This document shows positions 46,101 through 56,496 of a stretch of DNA of 64,000 nt, piece by piece. Source of the DNA: Amborella trichopoda (Eukaryota; Streptophyta; Magnoliopsida; Amborellales; Amborellaceae). The stretch spans positions 4,898,514-4,962,513 of the forward strand of contig NW_006499751.1 in NCBI RefSeq assembly GCF_000471905.2, written 5' to 3'. A program made the translations under genes and the position numbers. A model generated the notes under the pieces. The model ran no database searches. It saw nothing but the letters and a program-made list of their open reading frames with translations, and had not been told where the DNA came from. Position 1 is the stretch's first letter; the number at the start of each line of letters is the position of its first letter.

Positions 46101-49100
46101 ATGACATTTTGTAAACTCTTTTTGATGGGTAAGGGTTTTGAATATGATCAAGGCCATAGATTGCCTAACCCTTGATCAATCAATACACATTCCCTCTGAA
46201 GTGTATAATCCAATATAAATGATATGACCCCAAGTCCCAACAAAAAAAATCTCAACAAATCATTATAAAGTTTTTAGGTTTTTAAGAAAAATAGGGGTAG
46301 TGCATTATGAAATTTTGAAAATAAGTGAATATTGAGATGCCAATGTCTGTTGACCCGTATTCCGGTTATGTTTTCGGCTACTAGTTCATGGGGTTTTTTT
46401 CTTTCTTTCTCTAGAGATGATGAGAGAGGAAATGTTGGTTTTGAGGTGGTTCTAAGTTCTGCTCTTTTGATATCGATTTTCATTAATTTTATTTTGTTTG
46501 TGATGTGATGTGCGAGAAATTGATGTTTTGAGGTGGGTATGTGCCATTTGCTCCTTTTTTTTTTTATATTGAATTTGGTGTTGTTGTTGATGTGGTGAGA
46601 GAGAAAACTCATGGCTTTGAGATGGGCATTCGATGCTTACTCTTCAGTTTGCTTTCATGAATTATATGGTATTTATGGAGTGTGTTTTCATTTTTTCTTG
46701 GCTCTTCTTCTCTTGACATTTGCATTATGTTTGTTTCACCAAGTAATATTTTTTTGGAGATAGATAGTTAGCTCATTGAGTTGTGATTGTATATGAGTGG
46801 CTTCTTTATGAATTTGATTCTCTGTGAATTTGACTGGATTGATTTATGCTCGATGGAATTACAATTAGAGCTGTAATAGCTTCAGTTCTTTTTTCTTGGG
46901 TAATTATCTTTCAAGTTATTGTGTTCTTGAGTGGTTGTATTTAGTTTTGATGAGTGTCAAAAAGTTGAATAATTGAACTTTTTGAATTCATTCAACGAGC
47001 AAACCATGATATTCAAGACCCACAAGGATTTTTCGAGTTTCATGACTCTTAAGATGAATGGGGTTTTCCTAAAACTATTCACCACAAATTTTATTTTGAG
47101 TTTTTATTTTTCAATGGATTTCTAAAACTAAACACCCTAAAAGTATTTTGAAAGATTATTCACCAAAAGCCCATGCCTCTTGCGACTCATGGAATAAAAT
47201 TAAACACCTAAAAGTATTTTGAAAGTCCAGGCCTCTTGCGAGTCATGAATGGGGTTTTCCTAAAACTAAACACCTAAAAGCCCATACCTCTTGCGAGTCA
47301 TGAATGGGGTTTTCCTAAAACTAAACACCTAAAAGTATTTTGAAAAATTATTCATCAAAAGCCCATGCCTCTTGCGACTCATGGAATAAAATTAAACACC
47401 TAAAAGTATTTTGAAAGTTCATGCCTCTTGCGAGTCATGAATGGGGTTTTCCTAAAACTAAACACCTAAAAGCCCATGCCTCTTGCGACTCATGAATGGG
47501 GTTTTCCTAAAACTAAACACCTAAAAGTATTTTGAAAAATTATTCAGCAAAAGCCCATTCCATTAAATGGAATAAAAGCCCATGCCTCTTGCGACTCATG
47601 GAATAAAATTATTCACCCATTTAATGGATTTCAAAATCATCCATGACATCATCAATGGTTTTCCAAGTTGAAATTAAAGTAGAGAATAAAATAGTTTGGT
47701 AGGATCTCGAGAAAGAAAGAGTGGAAAGAAAAAAAAGATGATGAAGAAGAAGTAGAGGGGAGAGAGAGACAAAGACATGTGAGAGATAGAGAGACATAGG
47801 GAAAGAGACTGGCGTCTACCCCTCTTATAACATTAAGTAATAACACTAATTACAGCTAATGGGCAATATTGTCTTTATTTAGAGACATAAGACAAATAAG
47901 GACTAAACAAAATATAAATGACAGTTCTGTCCATCAAATACAATAAAGCATATTCCTTATATTTCCAACTCCCCTTCAAGCTGGTGCATATATATCAATC
48001 ATGCCCAGCTTGCTTGTGGCGTTATGTAATCAATCCCATTCAACAGCATTGGTGAAGATATCTGTAAGTTGATCTTTAGACTTAACACGAGGAGTCTGAA
48101 TGATCTTGGGAGAACATTCTATCTAATAAAGTGACAATCTACTTCAATGTGTTTAGTCCTTTCATGAAAATCATGATTTTTTGCGATATAAATGGCTGCT
48201 TTATTGTCATAATATAGAGTCATGGGAATCTTAACTCTTAACACCTAAATACAAAAGAACACTTTTGATCCACATTACTTCCCATGTAAGCTTCAACACT
48301 TGATCTTGCCAACTTGGTGTCCAAGAAGAGAAAGGGAAGGATATACCACATTTTGCTTCTTGCTTTACGAAGTAACCAGGTTTTCCAAAATGAAGGTATA
48401 ATAACCAGTTGTGGATCTTCTATCAGTTTAATAACCAAACCAATCAGCATTTGTATAAACTGCAACATCAAGATGTCCTTGATTTGAGAAAAATATCCCT
48501 TTCCCTGGTGCAAACTTGATATATCCTTAATATTCTGTACAACATCGAGGTGGGGTTTATGTGGTGCATGTATAAATTGGCTAACCACGCTAACTGCATA
48601 AGAAATGTCTGGTCGAGTGATTGTGAGATATATAAGCTTGCCCACTATTCATTGATGCTGATTAGGATATTTTAAGTAGCTCTCCCCTTTCTCCTTGAAG
48701 TTTATGATTGACTTCTATTGGAGTATCTATAGGTCTAGATCCCAATATACCTGTTTGTTGTAACAGGCCCAACACATATTTTCTCTTGGAGGTGACTATC
48801 CATTTGTTTGATCTTGTCACTCCAATTCCCAAAAAGTACTTAAAGAGGTCTTAAATCTCTGATATCAAACACCTTGCTTAAATAAGATTTAAGATCCTCA
48901 ATGCCCTTCACATTATTGCCTGTGACAACAATATCATCAAAATAAACAATAAAGCTAGTAATTCCAGTAGTATCCTTCTTCACAAAGAGTGTATGATCAA
49001 CTTGACTCCTTTGAACACAAATTTCAGCAGTGCCTCACTAAACTTTTTAAATCATGCTTTAAGAGATTGTTTAGAGAAATCTCGCACATCTCTATATTAC

Positions 49101-52100
49101 ATATGCATGATTATAGTGGCTCTGAACATATCTGAGAAATCACGCCCATGAATTTAGAAATGGGCTAAGATGAATACACCCGCGACCTTCTTCAACTTGA
49201 ACATGATGAGTTGCTATTGGGGCTCCTCCACTCAATACAAAGCAAATGCTCAGCTTGCCTTTCGAGCATCAAGGGTAATATTATCAATTTCTTCATGGAC
49301 ATAGACTTCAGTGAAGTCACCAGCAGAAAACTGTGCTGAAAGTCCGTGGTGCGCATCTTCCATGGCACCACATGTTTGGGCAAGGCACAGTGAGCTTGGG
49401 TGCATCTAAGTTCAGCTGTGCGCAACTTTTGGTGTGAGCTCTCATGAGTTGGAAGAATAAGGATCAACCATGCCACCTGTGAGAGAAAGGAACCTTTTGC
49501 AGCCTCCCCCTTTGATTGCCACCCGTTCTACCTCTTCACCATTGTCTTCAACATCATCTTCCTCATCAAAACTTAATTTCTCCTCACATTTCAACCATAT
49601 GTCAAAAATTGAACTTTTCACATAATCCAAATCCTTGCTTGGGCACTCATCAAAGTTCGGGGTCCCAATGTACAACGTGTTGATTTCAAGAACCCAATTC
49701 ATGTGAACATAGTTCCTTCATTCTCGGCCTTAGAGAGAGTTCCATAAATTTAAGGGAAGTCAGCTGTAATAACCAATGTTCAAAAAAACGGATTCGAGCG
49801 CCTAAGTGGGCACTCAGAGACAGGGTGCGCTCACCAAAATAAACCCCCCCCCCCCAACCCAAATATTGTCCAAGTGAGAAAAATTCGATTAATCACCAAA
49901 ACAATCAATCTTTTAACTACAAACATATAAATATAACTTAAAAGAAAAAAAAAGTAAAAGAAAAAACACATGATTCATAAGATAAAATGTTGTAGCAAAA
50001 TAAAATCAAAACTCTCTTTCAAATATGATAATATTTTAAAAATATCAAAATCAAATCAATGTTGGTGCAATCCTCGTCTATTGGGTCGCCAAAAGTTCTC
50101 AAAATCAACTACTAGAAGCTTCAAATCCACCCAAGAACTATTGCCTTCGTTTTGGGAAGAAATAGAAAAAATAAAACACTTATCGATCTTTCGATAAATC
50201 ACAAAATAGTGGTTTTTGAGCGGTTTTTCTCACCCTAAAGGCCATGGATTTTCTATTGGGGGTTTAGTATACCCCCTAAAAGGGAGAAAAATTACATATT
50301 TTGCCCTCACTCGAGGGTTTTTTCCACCGTCTGCAAGTTGTTACGGGGCCACCACCTAGGCAGACGCCCAGACAATAGCCTAGGCGCCACCCAGACCACC
50401 CAAGCGGGTGCCCAGAAGCAAAAACTCCTAATGCACCCGCCTAGACTGCGCTTAGGCCTTTTGAAATTTTTTTCGCCTAGGCGGTCGGGCGGCTGAATTT
50501 TCGAACAATAGTAATAACTGAAACGGACTCTCTTTGCTTGAACTTTACTTATCACTGTCGATCACATAACTCCTCTCTTGGTGCCTATATGCTGGTCATG
50601 TTGGCCTCAAGTGGTCGGCTGCTTGACTCATCTTCATGTTTATGCTCTTGTTGACACAGTTATGCATCGAACCCATGGGTACGATGAAACATAATATCAA
50701 GCCCTCGGATTTACATCCGATCTCCATGAAAACTCTCAATATATAGTTCTGTCTTTGTAGATCTCGTAGCATTTGAGTATGCTGTTTTGATCTCTATCTA
50801 CACATCAACTTTTCATCCATCTCCATCAAATTGTCGATTGGCATTTCAATAGCTACGTCCTCCATGGTTCGCCATCATTGTCTCCAATTGTCTTCAAAAC
50901 TGTGCTCAGATACCAACTGATGCGAAAGGGGAGCGAAAAGTTAAAACTTCCCTTCTTTTGATCTTAGAGCCAAAAGTTGTTGAAGAATGGAGAGGATACA
51001 TTGATTTTTAAAAGGGAAAGCTTAGAAGCCAAGCTTCAATGACTACCACTGGTTAAATCCAGGAAATTACAATGTTAAAGAATTGGACCAAAGCTCCTTT
51101 ATTACAACCCTATAATTTCTAGATTAAAACCCCAACTTTACTCGTAATATTCTTTACCAAGTTCACATTGGAAACCAAAATGGTTATCTTTGAAACCCAC
51201 CTTATCTTCCTGGGAGAGTCAAATGTCATGCAACTCAAACCCAATTTAATAGCTTGAGCTACAAATTTTAAAAAATGCTCAATACAAAATAATTCCAACC
51301 AAGTCCATAAAATCAAATTTGGCTCAGCCCAGCCCTTGGATGTGATTTTCATGAAGCCCTTTACTTTTCCAAGGTGCTTATGTTTCAGTATAAGCCTGTT
51401 GGCTTATATAATCTGTTTTCTATGTTATCTTTTGAAGTTGGGAATTGTACACTTTTTAAGTAGAGTTGATGATTACTTTTGAACTAGCTGCCTATATTAT
51501 CTATTGGTCTGTAAAGAGTTGGGGAATTTCTTTGGTATTTTTGTTAAAAGTTTATAGTCCAAGTGAAGTTGAAGCCCAAGCTTGGAGAGCTCCAGTTTGC
51601 CTTTATCCTCATATAATAAGTGGTGGGTTGTTTTCTTGGGAGGGGGTGAGTTTGTTGCCTCCATCAAGAAGAAAATGTAGGTGATGCGATGGAAGAGTTG
51701 ATGTGACCTCCTTGAATTTACTTTTTTGCTCCATATTGTCATTACTTGTAGGAAGACATTGGTGTTGGTCTTCTACCTTAGCACTTTTTCCTTGAGATTG
51801 TCCTATGAAAGTCTGGCTATGTATAATGAGGGAAAATTTTATATGGACAGAGCCAAAATTTCTACAGTGTTGATGGATGCTTCGAGAACTGTCCATTTAT
51901 TAGACGACAGCTCCTGCTCTAACTACAAATCCGGGCCATGTCTATGTGGACTATATGGTCCACAATTTTAACAGCTGAACATTTTTTTTTTAATTTAGAA
52001 TTGTTCACAACATGATCAAGTTGCATTTGCAAAATTTGACGTCCTAAAATCATCCGAAAATGGGTTTTGGGCTTTGGTCAACACAGTGGGAATAGACATC

Positions 52101-54618
52101 CCCGTAGATAGTTTTTCTGTATAATATTACATTTCTGGGTTGTGTGGTTTGGAAGAGGGTGTTACCTTTGATAATATTACACTGTAGGAATGGACACCCC
52201 CCTAGAGTTTCTAGATTTTCTGATGTAGGTAGCATTGATAAAATCTTTTTTGGAACCATTCTCTTAACAGAGGTTTCTGACTCCAAAACATTGTTATAAC
52301 ATCACATGATAATTTTGGGAAATATTTACTTATTCAGAATCTATTGGGTTTGATCTAATTCATTCTTAAATCTTGTTGGAGAATGGATATCAATCTAGTG
52401 AACGTGGAGACTTAGTATTTTTTTTGGGATTGCATTCCTAGAGCCATGTGATAAATTTCAAGAAGAAAAAAATCAAATGCTCAGAAGCAAAGAATGTTTC
52501 AAATGGGGATGTCATGGAGAGGATATGATGGAGTTGGACTAGTTGGGCGAGAAGTCTTTAGATTAAAATAAATCCAAACTTACATATATGGTGGATGGGT
52601 GCTGCAAGTGGTCAGTAGATTTCAATCTAAAGGTGAAAATGCAGATAGATTAGAGCACCGACTAAATGGATTTCTAAAACTTTTGATAGATGTTCAAAAG
52701 GCAATCTTGGTTCTACAGGTGCTCCACACGTTGGGTGGGGATGGGTCTGGGGTGTGGGGGTGTTTTCAAAGACATTTACAGTGGAGTAGATGATTGTTTT
52801 GCATGACCGTGAATGCCAACAGACTGAACTTGTTGGAGGCCTATGTACTTCTAAATCATGCTTGATTTTCATGTGCTTCTCATGGAGACATGATACATGT
52901 GATTTACTGGTTGGAGAAACAGGCTGTTTCCCTTGGAAGCTGGATATATAAGTGAAATTCAATTTTACTAGAGCATACCATGTAAGCAGAAAAGCAAACT
53001 GCTGGTCAAGTGGATAATCATATTATATGTAAGGTTAAAAAAGTGAAAGGTTTTGGCTGCCTGTATTTTAAGCTTCCATCGATAGGGTCCATCTCTTGTG
53101 TTATTCTATTGCCTATTTATAACATTCATTCTTTCTCCTCATTGAGTGGATCGTTCATGTACCTAAGGAAGCAGGTTTGGTGCCAAAAACATACCGTTCG
53201 TATGTCCTTTATTCTTTCATTGTCTGCTATCTTTCAGTGTAGTTTTTCTGACATATCTGATTGCTTGATGATCCCGTTGAAGTTTCTTCTGTTTATCTTA
53301 TTTATTGCCTTGGACATTTGAAACTGCACTATTTAGGAGCTGTGTGCCTTGGTTTGTCTTTGATAAATTGTATGTACCATAAGGGTTTGTGATGATTTTG
53401 ATTTTGATTTTTGAGTTTTTTGGTCTTGGGTTCATAAATGTTTTGCTATATATATATTTTTATTTATGTCTTTGTTTCAGAAAAAGATAATTAGTTGTCT
53501 GGTTTATTTTATTTCTTGGATATCTAAATGGGTTTTATGCTAGTCAGTCAGAGGTTACTCGGAGGTTGGAGGAATCTGCTGGTCATTGCAATGAGGAACA
53601 AAGATGTGATGGACACGGTTTACTCCCAAGGTCCGAAATAACTCATGGGGAACACCCTCTGAGCCTTGGGAAGAGTAGTGTATGGAATCAATTCTTCCAG
53701 GTATGCTTTTTAGAAAGCTATAGGATTATGTTCAGCATTATTACAAACACTGAGCTGGACCAGACAATGTCTGTTTTTCCTGGAGCTGGTCCCTGATCCC
53801 TTTAACCCAATAGAGCTTTATACTGACTGCAAACTCCAAAAATTCAGCAAAGCCCCAGTTGAACGTTTATTGTGTTTAGCTTGTGATCTGAACCTGTTGA
53901 ATTTGATTAGATTTGGTGATAAACTGGCTCATATTAGCCAGTCAGTCAAACTTGCTCTGGAGTTTTGGCAATATTTTTACCAATTGGATCTGTTGTCTAA
54001 CAAGTTTGGATTGATGTGCGTCTGGTTTGATGACTTCTGTACTGTATATAACAATAAACTTAAGCATGGGTTTGGTGATAAACTAGCTCACATTAGCCAG
54101 TGAGTCAAACTTGCTCTGGAGTTTTGGCAATATTTTTACCAATTGGATCTGTTGTCTAACAAGTTTGGATTGATGTGTTTCTGGTTTGATGACTTCTGTA
54201 ATGTATATAACAATAAATTTAAGCATGGAAAACATACTCTTAATATCAGTTTAATCTGTTGTTAGGACACAGAAATTGCGGAGCAGATTGATCGTGATGT
54301 GAAGCGTACCCATCCAGATATGCATTTTTTCTCTGGAGATTCTGCTTTGGCGAGATCAAATCAGGTACCCTGCTATGTGACCTTGTCTTTGCTTGTATTT
54401 GACCTTTGAATGAATATCTTTTTCCTCGTTGTGGTTGCCCTATCTAACTTTTTATTAGATATTTTTCTCATTTCGCTTTCTTTTTCCAGGAAGCACTGAA
54501 AAACATACTGCTTATATTTGCAAAGTTGAATCCAGGAATAAGATATGTGCAAGGAATGAATGAAGTGTTGGCTCCTCTGTTCTATGTATTTCAAAATGAT
54601 CCAGATGAGAAAAGTGCT
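42831..54618 (+). CDS. TBC-domain Rab GTPase-activating protein, TBC1D13/Gyp1-like (5' part, six exons)
   Basis: Exons 42831-43172, 43386-43478, 43840-43944, 53548-53700, 54266-54364 and 54490-54618 join in one frame to 307 codons without a stop. All junctions are GT-AG and all introns are phase 0. The protein starts [14 protein letters not shown], has a Pro-rich linker to about residue 100, then [19 protein letters not shown] and [20 protein letters not shown], the start of the TBC domain. Next come [34 protein letters not shown] (the IxxDxxR-type arginine-finger region, here IDRDVKRT) and [20 protein letters not shown] (the YxQGMN block with the glutamine finger). TBC proteins speed GTP hydrolysis by Rab GTPases in membrane traffic. 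The catalytic residues are intact, so the gene is probably functional. The C-terminal TBC part must lie past 64000. Confidence 0.93.
43386..43478 (+). CDS. TBC gene exon 2
   Basis: 31 codons, [20 protein letters not shown] then [11 protein letters not shown], after ttag and before GTATTT. It encodes the first helix and the G-I-P-x-x-x-R-x-x-W motif that opens TBC domains. Confidence 0.93.
43840..43944 (+). CDS. TBC gene exon 3
   Basis: 35 codons, [20 protein letters not shown] then [15 protein letters not shown], after gcag and before GTGAGT. It continues the TBC domain. Confidence 0.93.
44400..46242 (-). mobile_element. Antisense copia-family solo LTR in intron 3
   Basis: Read on the minus strand from TGTTGGGACTTGGGG (46242 downward) it has the layout of the resident copia LTR: gtgggtgg-type GC patches, gggatgatggctcagattta, a TATA-like gcctatacaaggagg (about 45059-45045), a CT-rich leader and a gtattaagtc end. 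No primer site or coding sequence adjoins, so it is probably a solo LTR. The low-coordinate boundary is uncertain (about 44220-44640). Confidence 0.6.
46243..47030. other. Intron 3, unclassified AT-rich sequence
   Basis: No feature is supported. Some ttttgaggtgg and gtgatgtg-gagagaaa motifs recur (about 46430-46620), giving a weak internal duplication of about 85 bp. Confidence 0.35.
47150..47620. repeat. Higher-order minisatellite in intron 3 (191-bp period)
   Basis: Units of about 50-60 bases carrying agcccatgcctcttgcgact followed by catgaatggggttttcc or catggaataaaatta and aaacacctaaaag are arranged in a higher-order block. The block repeats near 47158 and 47349, with a third partial copy near 47540. 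The first two blocks are almost identical. Related degenerate sequence starts at about 47030. Confidence 0.9.
47650..47967 (-). mobile_element. 3' LTR fragment of a second copia element
   Basis: On the minus strand, cttgaaggggagt (a polypurine tract) directly precedes TGGAAATATAAGGAATATGC at 47967, marking the LTR start. A TATA-like ttataagagggg follows near 47826. The far boundary is not defined. Confidence 0.6.
47968..49190 (-). pseudogene. Copia RT and RNase H remnant in intron 3
   Basis: Minus-strand reading gives [40 protein letters not shown] (active site YFDD near 48930), [81 protein letters not shown] and the usual copia tail [12 protein letters not shown]. These are unmistakable RT and RNase H blocks. 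Frames are broken repeatedly. Gag, protease and integrase are missing. Confidence 0.85.
49192..49702 (-). pseudogene. Gene-like fragment of unknown identity in intron 3
   Basis: The minus-strand frame 49702-49442 reads [40 protein letters not shown], then an acidic run and [20 protein letters not shown]. After a frame change it continues [32 protein letters not shown] and, in yet another frame, [20 protein letters not shown]. It does not look like any retrotransposon domain and may be a captured or processed host gene fragment. I do not recognise the source gene. Confidence 0.4.
49774..50510. mobile_element. hAT-type MITE (737 bp) with 8-bp target duplication
   Basis: GTAATAAC occurs on both sides (49766-49773 and 50511-50518). 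The ends are imperfect inverted repeats: CAATGTTCAAAAA on the left, and TATTGTTCGAAAA when the right end is read from the minus strand (10 of 13 match). The interior has two GC-rich patches rich in gcctaggcg and cgcctaagtggg motifs (49795-49830 and 50340-50490) and a C run at about 49847-49856. No transposase is visible. An 8-bp duplication is typical of hAT elements. Confidence 0.8.
50519..51360 (-). mobile_element. LTR retrotransposon fragment: 5' LTR part, primer site and gag leader
   Basis: On the minus strand an LTR end (ctttcgcatca, at about 50928-50918) is followed by TTGGTATCTGAGC (50916-50904), an initiator tRNA-Met primer site. A short frame then starts near 50868 ([20 protein letters not shown], later [18 protein letters not shown]). 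Its LTR does not resemble the 47650-47967 LTR, so it seems to be a different element. It is cut off by the hAT MITE side; the upstream LTR limit is uncertain. Confidence 0.5.
51361..53547. other. Remainder of intron 3
   Basis: No transposon domain or RNA gene is recognised. Short open frames on both strands carry no known motif. A shared motif, taatattacac-t-gg-atggacaccccc, occurs twice near 52120-52200. Confidence 0.4.
53548..53700 (+). CDS. TBC gene exon 4
   Basis: 51 codons starting [20 protein letters not shown] and ending [16 protein letters not shown], after gtcag and before GTATGC. The middle is a variable acidic/Gly loop, and DHPLS-type sequence before the arginine finger is usual in this subfamily. 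Confidence 0.92.
53912..54229. repeat. 159-bp tandem duplication in intron 4
   Basis: tttggtgataaactggctca begins at 53912 and again at 54071. The two copies are nearly identical for about 159 bases, through gttttggcaatatttttacc and caataaacttaagcatgg. The second copy ends about 36 bases before exon 5, so it makes up most of the 3' half of this intron, including probable branch-point sequence. Confidence 0.92.
54266..54364 (+). CDS. TBC gene exon 5
   Basis: 33 codons, [20 protein letters not shown] then [13 protein letters not shown], after gttag and before GTACCC. It contains the IDRDVKRT motif with the catalytic arginine. Confidence 0.94.
54490..54618 (+). CDS. TBC gene exon 6
   Basis: 43 codons, [20 protein letters not shown] then [20 protein letters not shown] and KSA, after ccag and before GTATGA. 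It contains the YVQGMNE catalytic-glutamine motif. The next exon, expected to start with an A-Y-A-E-x-D-x-F-F-C-F type sequence, was not found up to 64000. Confidence 0.94.
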
Positions 54619-54769
54619 GTATGATGCATCCTTCCACTTTAAATTTACATCTTTAAAATCATAACTTTCAAATTCGTTGTTGAAACTATTTTTTTTCTCA
54701 TTGTAAATTGCTTAATTAATTTGTTAATCTTCATTCTTTTTTCTCTTTTGACATTGTCATGGTTGTAAG

Positions 54770-55282
54770 CTTATTTTCTATTGTTTATGTTATTTGTTTT
54801 GATGATCATTAGAAGCTGTAACTAGTTGTTGAGGTATAGTTTTATATCAAGATGATTGTAGCCAGAATTCAAGTCAGATTTCAAAAATTAGATCTAACCA
54901 AGCTATTGGCATTTCATTGAAGGATCTCCAACAGCATTTCAACTTTTGTTAGTTAAGTATGAAGTTGATTTGGGGCCGCATGTTCTTGTCTGCCCTTAGT
55001 TTTAAGCCAGATTTCAGAAGTCAGATCTGAACTTGCTATTTTCTATTGTTTTATGTTATTTGTTTTGATGATCATTAGAAGCTGTAACTAGTTGTTGAGG
55101 TATAGTTTTATATCAAGATGATTGTAGCCAGAATTTCAAGTCAGATTTCAAAAATCAGATCTAACCAAGTTATTGGCATTTCATTGAAGGATCTCCAACA
55201 GCATTTCAACTTTTGTTAGTTACCTGAAGTATGAAGTTGGTTTGGGGCCACATGTTCTTACCTGCCCTTAGTTCAATCCCAT
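54770..55282. repeat. ~265-bp tandem duplication in intron 6
   Basis: tattttctattg-tttatgtt begins near 54772 and near 55037. About 245 bases match closely, including gatgatcattagaagctgta, ggatctccaacagcatttca and ggggcc-catgttctt. The second copy has gained acctga near its end. Confidence 0.9.
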
Positions 55283-56176
55283 TGGCAGATAACTTACCAC
55301 TAGAATTGCATAGACCCTTGATTATTAAATGTCAGAAAAGCAAACTAGGTCTTTACTACCATTATAGAGTTGGTTGAGTTTTTCTGAAACTGGATTACAT
55401 TCACCATTCAGGCACTGGGAGGCACGACTCAAACATCTGTTCCCACACCATTTTCCCTCATATAACCATAAATGTGCTCACCTTCAAAAAAAAAAAACCA
55501 TGAATGTGGAAATGCCCCTGTACTGTTTGGGTCCATCTTTTTTACTCTTTCTCTGCTGGATATATGGTATTTTTTGTTCTTTCTCTACTGGATATATGGT
55601 TTGATACCTCGGGTGGCTCTTTAAGTATTCTTTTGGTAGTAATGTAATAAATACATCTTAAAAGACATGAAAACCTAGGAAAATGAATTTCTATAGGTAC
55701 GAATACATACTCTTGGGTTTTGTTTGTGGTTTCAACCAGTGCATGCAGAGATCAACAAAACAGATCTGCTAGAGTTCCTACAACCACCATGAACAAATTT
55801 TTTTTACCATCCCTACTAGGGTTTCATGACTTCATCTAGAGTCAATTGTATCATAACTATTAAAAAGTGCTCAACATGGGCCTCAGGCTGCAATTCAACC
55901 AAGTACTTCACGCATTGCCATGATGCGTGAATGGAAAAAGTTGCATGCCTTGGGGTCTGATGCATTGGTGTTCGTCAAGGAGGTAGCAAAACTTTCACAA
56001 ATCTTTATGTCAGATACTCTTTTCAAGTGAGCTTAGTGTCCTATTGTTTTGGTTATCTCCTATAAGTGCTGATCTTTTCAACCTATAGCAATAAATTTTA
56101 TCCCTTTTTTGAGGTAAGTGACGTTGTTTATGTGTGTATTTAAGTACACAAAATTTACAAAAATCCCATGAGGTAG
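55283..56176. other. Intron 6, unclassified
   Basis: No gene or repeat family is recognised. A short duplication of tttctctgctggatatatgg occurs near 55546 and 55579. Confidence 0.35.
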
Positions 56177-56393
56177 GCAGCCCACAGATTGGGTGCTCAA
56201 GAAGCTCGGACAGCAGTGAGAGACAGGGAATGAGAAAAAGAAGAAAGAACTGCAAAGGGCCGAATATGAAGCAGCTTACATTCCAGTTGCTCCAACAGAA
56301 ACCTCCAATCTTACAAAAACTGACTACCCACAAATAGTGATCTCGAATACAAAAACCAGGTGAAGCACCACCTGTAAAGCTTGACATCCACAA
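56177..56393 (+). mobile_element. Inverted copy of the LINE 3' region
   Basis: This segment is the reverse complement of 56511-56726 at roughly 95% identity, sharing gtaaagctt, gaatacaaaaaccaggtgaa, tgactacccacaaatag and ttccagttgctccaacagaa. Scattered mismatches (for example near 56270 and 56310) argue that the two arms are separate copies, not one sequence read twice. Confidence 0.75.
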
Positions 56394-56496
56394 CGNTAAA
56401 CGCAAGTCGAGACCAGTGCGTTTATCTGGTTAGCGTAGCTAAGCAGGTCCGTTAGGGAGTACCAAAGGGGCCACGGNNNNNNNNNNNNNNNNNNNN
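56394..56496. other. Spacer between inverted arms with assembly gap
   Basis: One ambiguous base (56396), about 80 bases of GC-richer sequence unlike its surroundings (aaacgcaagtcgagaccagt, gttagcgtagctaagcaggt) and then 20 N bases (56477-56496). Its origin is unknown, and assembly error is possible. Confidence 0.8.

Noticed and set aside
56397..56476. Possible 5S rRNA or tRNA fragment between the inverted arms (gttagcgtagctaagcaggt)
   Set aside because: It does not match 5S rRNA or a tRNA cloverleaf on inspection; kept only as an odd spacer.
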